Below, piece after piece: positions 58,801-64,000 of a stretch of 64,000 bases of DNA. Source of the stretch: Crambe crambe (Eukaryota > Porifera > Demospongiae > Poecilosclerida > Crambeidae); contig OZ004584.1 in the NCBI GenBank assembly GCA_963924555.1, forward strand, positions 4,773,001-4,837,000, written 5' to 3'. How positions within the stretch are numbered: position 1 is the first letter of the stretch; every line of letters starts with the position of its first letter. The translations under genes and the position numbers were made by a program. The notes under the pieces were generated by a model that was not told the origin of the DNA, did no database searches, and saw only the letters and a program-made list of their open reading frames with translations.

Positions 58801-61800
58801 AATCATCGAAAATGAAAATGCTATCCAGCAATCAGAGCCGATGTTTACCATCGTTGAAGATATTAATGAAACGAGTCTTAATTGTAATGGAGCTCCCAGT
58901 ATAGCGAATTCAAGTTACACTCCTATTATTAAAGCAAACTTAACAGCCCCTTCCAAGTATGAGAGTGCTGAAATTACGATCAATCAGGACGATATGTCTG
59001 CAAGCAAGAACAAGAAAAACTCCTGTACACGTGAGAAGAAGTTTACATTTCTATTATTACTGGCAGTTGCGGTCTTTGGTATATTGTGCGGATGTATCAT
59101 ATTTACGCTGGTCAAACTGTTTGAGTTTAAATCTGAGCTTGCAGCTCTAAGTACTAACTATACAACTCTAAGTACTAACTATGCAGCTCTAAGTACTAAC
59201 TATACAGCTCTAAGTACTAACTGTATAGATTTAAGAAACAATCTTTACCAAACAAGAGAAACGATCAGGGCTAACCTTACTTCATTGGATGTCGATCAAA
59301 ATCAAAATTTAGAAAGAATATATCATCTCAATCGGAGTTTATTGGCATTGGAGGCTGATCATCGGTATTTTTTCAATGCAACAGTTCGCAGAGTAGGCCA
59401 ACCCTCCAACCCTGCTGTCTCCTGTGCTGATATTCTTGAGGTTACTCCCTCCTCTCCTTCAGGGTACTACTGGATTATCAACTCCAATGGCTTTTCTGTA
59501 CGTGTGTACTGTGACATGACCAGGTCGTGCGGTAACATCACTGGAGGGTGGACGAGAGTGGCTGATATTGACACAAAAAATCTTACCAGCTCATGTCCCG
59601 GTAATCTTCAGCAGCGTACGAATCCTTCTGGAGTACGAGTTTGTGGAATCAAACCATTTATTCTTACACCAGCATGTTCTGCTATTAATCTTAATTTGAA
59701 TTCCATACAATATTCAAGGGTCTGTGGGAAGATTAAGGCTTACAGGTTTGGATCTCTTGGAGCATTTAATGAGAATCGGAATAATATAGACAATCTGTAT
59801 GTGGATGGTATCAGTCTTACTCGTGGTCGATCTCCAAGACGACACATCTGGACATTAGCTGCAGCAACTCATATGAATAGCTGTCCCTGTGATATTAGCA
59901 ACACCTTATCCACTCCTTCATTTGTTGGTCAAGATTACTTTTGTGATGCAGCCAGTGAAGGCACTGACCCTTTATGGAGTGGAGTGGATTGTTTCAATAA
60001 TGATGCATGCTGCTCGAACAATCCTCCATGGTTCTACAAGCTCTTACAAGCTCCCTCCACTGATGATATTGAGATGAGAGTGTGCAGTGATCAGCAGAGC
60101 ACAGATATTGCCATTGAAACTGTTGACCTTTTTGTTCAGTAACGTAACATGTCAAACACTGCGACTCCATAAATATGAAAAGAGTAAATGTGGCTATATT
60201 GCCTGTTAGTAGGTGGTAGTGTTGTTGTTGTCATTATTGTTATCATTGTTGTTGTCATCATTATTGCTCCTGTTGTTGTAACTATGTACGGTAATATATA
60301 TCCTAGGACAGTTTAGTGCTCTTATATTCACAGAGCTGTTCTTACAATAGAGGATGATGCTCTAGCTACAGCTATGCATATGGTCACAGTGTCAAAGTAT
60401 CAGATAACACTTCCAACATACTTTAGTACATGCATGAAATACCAGAGTATCGTCACGGAAATCCTGACTGTGTCTGTATTACAATAATTTATGCATTTCT
60501 TCCTTGGTGAATTATTTTCTTGGTAAATTAATTTATAAGTGTTACAAGTAAGCTGTAACAACCAAAATAAAATTAGCATGAAAATTGTAAACAGAATTAT
60601 TACTAGCTACTTGAAAACTGTTAGGGTGTGCTAAATTCAAAGAGCCTCTAAAACTCTCATAGTATATGATTCTATCCATTAATTACTCTGTCCTGCAGAT
60701 TCTATTCGAAGGTATCCCTTTGGAAAAGATGTCGGTATCCATGACTATGAATGGAGCAGTTTTACCAGTCCTGGCCATGTACATTGTAGCAGCTGAAGAA
60801 CAGGCAAGCAAGAATTTTGATAGTAGATAATTTTTTACTCAAAGGGTATTAATAGAATTCATAGTGCTAGTGCTACCTCATGAGGGAGGGGACCTTTATA
60901 ATTACAGAACTTGATGTTATAATTATGAGCCTATAACTCTGGGGCTAAAGTATTGCTGCATAGTGCTAAGCTAACTTGATTTCACAACTCGTTCATTTTG
61001 ATAATATTATTCATTTCATTATAAATGATACTGAACACTGGGCACACATGCATCATATATCACCAGTTGCTCATCCACCACACTTGTGCACACATCATCA
61101 GTTGCTTATCGCACTCATTTGAAAAAAAGATTTCTTAATTCAGTATTATACTGACCTGACCTCATGCCTTATAGTTCGAACTATAGTTTCCAGCTCAAGT
61201 AGCCAGCATTTCCCCCAAAGTAGGACAGAATTGTTATATTTCATTGACTGAACACTCATATATATCATCTCTCTCACCGGTTGTTCACCTGTTAAAAAGG
61301 CTGTATACCTCAAGTATTTACATAGCTTTGTACATATATACTTATCTTTGCAGGGAGCAAGACAAGATCAGCTTCAGGGAACCATCCAGAATGACATTCT
61401 AAAGGAGTTTATGGTCCGAAATACCTACATTTATCCTCCTGAGTTCTCCATGAGGATTATTGGTGATATATTTGCCTACACATCACAGGTAGTATTATAA
61501 GTAATGTGTGATAGCTCTATGTACAAATTAGACACATTGCCATTATATTTATCTGGCTCCCAATAGCAGGACTTAGGGCTGAAGATAGTCAAAGGCAATG
61601 GTTAATTGAACACTAGCCTCATACCCAGGCCCTTGGGTACAAGGTTGAATAACACAATTATTTTATTTTGACTTCTAGTTGGGACTACCACATTAGCGAA
61701 TTATGGTACATAAAAACTACAGTCTATTCTCTTTTATAAAATTCTAGCACATGCCACACTACAATTCTATCTCCATCTCTGGCTACCACATCATGGAAGC

Positions 61801-64000
61801 TGGTGCCGACTCTGTGCTGGAAATGGCATTCACTCTTGCCGATGGACTAGAATACTGCAGAACTGGTATATTATAGCCGTTGCAAAGTTGCTAAGTTAGG
61901 AAACAGAGAACTACCTATGTATATATAATATTATTTGAAGTGAAATCCATGATTCAGACTCTAGCTAGCTCTATCTCTCAAGTGATCTGATACAGTCTGA
62001 GTGATGCATATTTTCCAAAGCAATGGATAACCTTGGGTGGTTTTGAAACTATAGCTACGTATGTATAGCTACTATTAGGACAAAGAGTCTCTCTTCTTAG
62101 CTTTTTTCAATGATGTGTTGTAGTCATTCCAATTCTATCTGCAATCCCCACTTATATTATTATCATACAGGTATCAAAGCTGGAATAGACATTGATCAGT
62201 TTGCTCCACGACTTTCCTTCTTCTGGGGGATAGGGATGAACCTGCTCATGGAGGTGGCTAAAATGCGAGCAGCACGCAGGCTGTGGGCACATATGATGAA
62301 GAACAAGTTAGGGGCAAAGCAGCAGAAATCCATGCTACTTAGAGCTCACAGTCAGACCTCTGGATGGTCACTTACTGAGCAGGTACTATTGTAGTCTTGT
62401 GTAGTCTGACCCTTTAATGACCCTTTACCATAATATGGTAAAGGGTCAGCTATATGCCAGACTACAGGTACTGTACGTATGTGTATGTGTTACATATGGG
62501 CACTTTTGTTGTTGTTTTTGACCTGAGAGGTATGGAGTTAATAAATATGTATCTACTTTGCAATTTATAATTGTGCATAAAGTGATTTGCTGACTCCCGT
62601 TAGGCTGATATACATGGTAGATAGTAGTATTAATTTATATGTCAATACCCCCAATCCCCCCAACTGATCCCAATCCTACCCCCAACTCCCCGCTTATCCC
62701 ACTGATACCACCCCTATCCCCCCACCAATCCCAGTCCATCCCCCCAGCTCCTAAATAGTAAAGCACTATAGATTACACACTTCTTTCTTTTTTTTTCTCT
62801 CTTTTTTTCTGGTCCCTTATTAATTTTCATGTAGGATCCATACAATAACATAGTGCGTACTTGTGTGGAGGCAATGGCTGCAGTGTTTGGTGGAACTCAA
62901 TCCCTGCACACCAATTCCTTCGACGAAGCTCTGGCACTCCCCACTCCATTCAGTGCTCGAATTGCACGGAACACACAGATAATACTCCAGGAGGAATCGG
63001 GCATCACTAAAGTAAGTTATTATTGTGCACCTTTGACTGTATGTGGTCTGTCATGTTAGATAACTATTTATACCAAAAATTGGGAAAATTATGTTTTATG
63101 TTTATTAAATAGCTGTCCATTATGTTTTGTGTTTGTTAATAGCTATCCCTATAGCTAATGCCAAATTTTCATGGTTTTTTCAAAAATTGAAGTGTGAGTG
63201 AATGTCTGAAGTTGTGTAGAGTGTAACCTCCGAATAATGGACACAATCCTTTTGTCCTTTCTAGAGAGGTTGTCCTTTATTTTGTGGTGGTACTTCCTTC
63301 CTAAGAGGTTTGTCCTCTTTTGGAGTGTAGTAGATTCCAATGTAGTTTGGTAGTAAGTATAAATGCTGCAAGATCATTCCAGATCGCTCAAACTTTGCTT
63401 GCAATTTTTGATTGGTCCAGCCCTTCAGCTGAGTTGGTAAAGGGTCAGCAAGTGTGAATACCCAATTACGTTACTTGTTTGCATGATCATAAGAAAAACT
63501 AAGTGATAATGAGAATTAAGTGATGATGAGTGTTTTAAAAACTTCCATTATTATAATTATAACAATGACAGTGAGGACATAAACATGTTGTCCATTAATG
63601 TAAGTGTGTTAAAATAATTCCATCATTGGGAGAATCCTTTATCAGAGATCATTAAGAGTAGCTAAGCCAAGATATGGGTGGCTTGTGTATATTTATGCAA
63701 TAGTCATATTATACACATTTTCTGATAGTTTCTTCATTTAGTTCTCTATTACTAGTGGCCTTAGGGTTGAAATTTCGAAATGGTCCAGCTACTAGACATT
63801 TCGTCCCCTTCTCTTTTGGTTTTGAGAAGGGGAAGAGTATCTAGCAGCTAGACTAGGTCCAACCATGATAGAGCACACAACAAAAGTTTGGGACGATTTA
63901 ATCAGATTTTTTAATATTTCAAGCCGGATTGTTATTTCCACTGCATGTATGTAGGTTGCTGATCCATGGGGAGGTTCTTACATGATGGAGTCTCTCACTA
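52815..64000 (+). CDS. MMUT: Methylmalonyl-CoA mutase, mitochondrial (runs off window)
   Basis: The enzyme uses adenosylcobalamin to convert methylmalonyl-CoA to succinyl-CoA in the matrix. Exons: 52815-53057, 53743-53874, 54361-54546, 60699-60803, 61354-61488, 61748-61865, 62171-62382, 62835-63011, 63955 onward; all joins keep frame. The start is the in-frame ATG at 52815, giving a basic, serine-rich presequence. Landmarks: [25 protein letters not shown] (substrate tyrosine region), [39 protein letters not shown] (active-site His), [26 protein letters not shown], [28 protein letters not shown]. About 451 of roughly 750 residues are here; the cobalamin-binding domain lies beyond. Intron 4 has a GC donor (CAG|GCAAGC). 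Intron 3 is 6.15 kb and holds two receptor-like genes. Confidence 0.96.
55528..56859 (+). CDS. Type 1 receptor-like protein with fibrinogen-related ectodomain
   Basis: A single exon of 443 codons nested in mutase intron 3. There is no signal peptide. The cytoplasmic tail (1-106) is tyrosine-rich: NPIYDNL (6-12), SEYTVV (26-31) and SVYASV (42-47), plus PSYIAI (64-69). The two S-x-Y-x-x-V sites fit the ITIM consensus. A cysteine-rich collar (CLCCKK, 103-108) precedes the signal anchor (about 109-132). The stalk is short and coiled-coil-like ([19 protein letters not shown]) and lacks the STNYT heptads. The ectodomain from C196 follows the same plan as type 2 ([48 protein letters not shown], ending VDLYVQ). 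It is the only intact type 1 copy in the window. Confidence 0.9.
   Translation: MIQSDNPIYDNLVKGSDDSQDQKTDSEYTVVKRNTEEEEMESVYASVTEKNKLENEYAATLDRPSYIAIAQERSAESSWYAGTDNVVINQDEKPNKTSKQRSCLCCKKFLCVVFFFIVFGALCACNIYALFQLTELKSEITSLSNKLDKTIERLDLNLSSLANDQSYLALENEDHYLINTVHSDNIGQFLNPRLSCADILGISPSSPSGYYWITNSNGFAVRVYCDMTRSCGDITGGWMRVADINMKNRTSPCPGDLQLRNHSDLNVCGISAFPTSECSTISFTLNSIQYSRICGKIKAYKFGFLEAFNGHKPDIDGIYVDGVSLTHGRSPRRHIWTFAAASYENNTKCPCNDDNVTTFPPGLAFIGQDYFCDVANQDMNVNRDNPLWDGMDCDNTCCSFNNPPWFHKVLQDPSNDDIEMRVCSDQNRSYEDIAIETVDLYVQ
57421..57726. mobile_element. Long foldback element 3
   Basis: The arms of about 145 bp pair around 'gacagaccaagat'. The ends AAGGAAAAAATATTTATTCT and their complement resemble the other foldback ends. 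The arms share 'attcctacttcactccc' and 'ccccttacccatcacc' with foldback element 1, so the inner part is family-specific. It lies in mutase intron 3 between the two nested genes. The stretch 56860-57420 has 'gtgtgtgtgattattatcc' direct repeats and no gene. Confidence 0.85.
58500..58696 (+). promoter_or_regulatory. Conserved 5' flank of nested type 2 gene
   Basis: It matches the flanks at 48300-48457 and 31860-32047 (GTATCGGAGTAGTTTGTGT, AAGATCCTTACAGAG, GCAGCTAGCTA). Since it lies inside mutase intron 3, a separate promoter is needed unless the gene is processed from the mutase transcript. Confidence 0.45.
58697..60142 (+). CDS. Type 2 receptor-like protein with fibrinogen-related ectodomain, paralogue 4
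   Basis: A single exon of 481 codons in mutase intron 3. The tail has Y9 (PVYSKV) and SSYTPI with Y74. The anchor follows CTREKK: one collar cysteine is replaced by arginine. The stalk has four heptads ([28 protein letters not shown]), the last with a cysteine that could form an interchain disulfide. The ectodomain is as in the other paralogues; two residues (LF) are missing before NNPPWF. It ends IETVDLFVQ. 60143-60698 is intron sequence without a gene. Confidence 0.9.
   Translation: MSRSNIPVYSKVDLTKKRKSSSRIVREENDFEVNIIIENENAIQQSEPMFTIVEDINETSLNCNGAPSIANSSYTPIIKANLTAPSKYESAEITINQDDMSASKNKKNSCTREKKFTFLLLLAVAVFGILCGCIIFTLVKLFEFKSELAALSTNYTTLSTNYAALSTNYTALSTNCIDLRNNLYQTRETIRANLTSLDVDQNQNLERIYHLNRSLLALEADHRYFFNATVRRVGQPSNPAVSCADILEVTPSSPSGYYWIINSNGFSVRVYCDMTRSCGNITGGWTRVADIDTKNLTSSCPGNLQQRTNPSGVRVCGIKPFILTPACSAINLNLNSIQYSRVCGKIKAYRFGSLGAFNENRNNIDNLYVDGISLTRGRSPRRHIWTLAAATHMNSCPCDISNTLSTPSFVGQDYFCDAASEGTDPLWSGVDCFNNDACCSNNPPWFYKLLQAPSTDDIEMRVCSDQQSTDIAIETVDLFVQ

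Noticed and set aside
59889..60077. Small frames inside the receptor ectodomains (also 49668-49859, 48699-48899)
   Set aside because: They are alternate-frame shadows that recur only because the paralogues are similar.

Overview
The window is animal genomic DNA. It is AT-rich, has short spliced introns, and is dense in small inverted-repeat elements. The protein families and the compact gene spacing point to a demosponge, and the style fits Amphimedon, but the species is an inference. A run of 200 N at 20967-21166 marks a scaffold gap.

Layout. An ankyrin-repeat gene lies on the minus strand at 104-1357. The rest is a scrambled tandem segmental duplication built from one ancestral module. That module holds: the 5' end of the ankyrin gene; a SMARCAL1-type annealing helicase gene (minus); a head-to-head methylmalonyl-CoA mutase gene (plus); and two kinds of intronless genes for type II membrane proteins with a fibrinogen-related ectodomain ('type 1' and 'type 2'). 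Pieces of SMARCAL1 occur as copy A (8368-20417), copy B (21240-27703), copy C (34560-37900), copy D (50550-52573), and as extra 3' fragments near 2160-3500, 5090-5560, 8045-8120 and 46870-47300. Every copy has visible damage. Each SMARCAL1 5' end is followed by mutase 5' sequence. Only the last mutase (52815 to beyond 64000) is intact. In copies A, B and C a fused exon 1/exon 3 remnant remains.

The receptor-like genes are the conserved cargo of the array: intact type 2 genes at 32048, 44989, 48458 and 58697, one intact type 1 gene at 55528, and two wrecked type 1 copies at 29609 and 41653. The genes at 55528 and 58697 sit inside intron 3 of the mutase gene, on its strand. Their layout is a cytoplasmic tail with tyrosine motifs, a signal anchor, a coiled stalk with a variable number of heptads, and a disulfide-rich fibrinogen-like domain. 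This resembles type II inhibitory immune receptors, though function here is inference.

Other content: an intronless NNMT/PNMT-like methyltransferase gene (11370-12155) inside a SMARCAL1-A intron; a 3'-truncated hAT/ZMYM-like transposon (41951-44286); a family of long foldback elements; several TIR elements with paralogous empty sites; several microinversions; and long simple repeats. Copies A and B could partly be two haplotypes joined in the assembly, which sequence alone cannot exclude.
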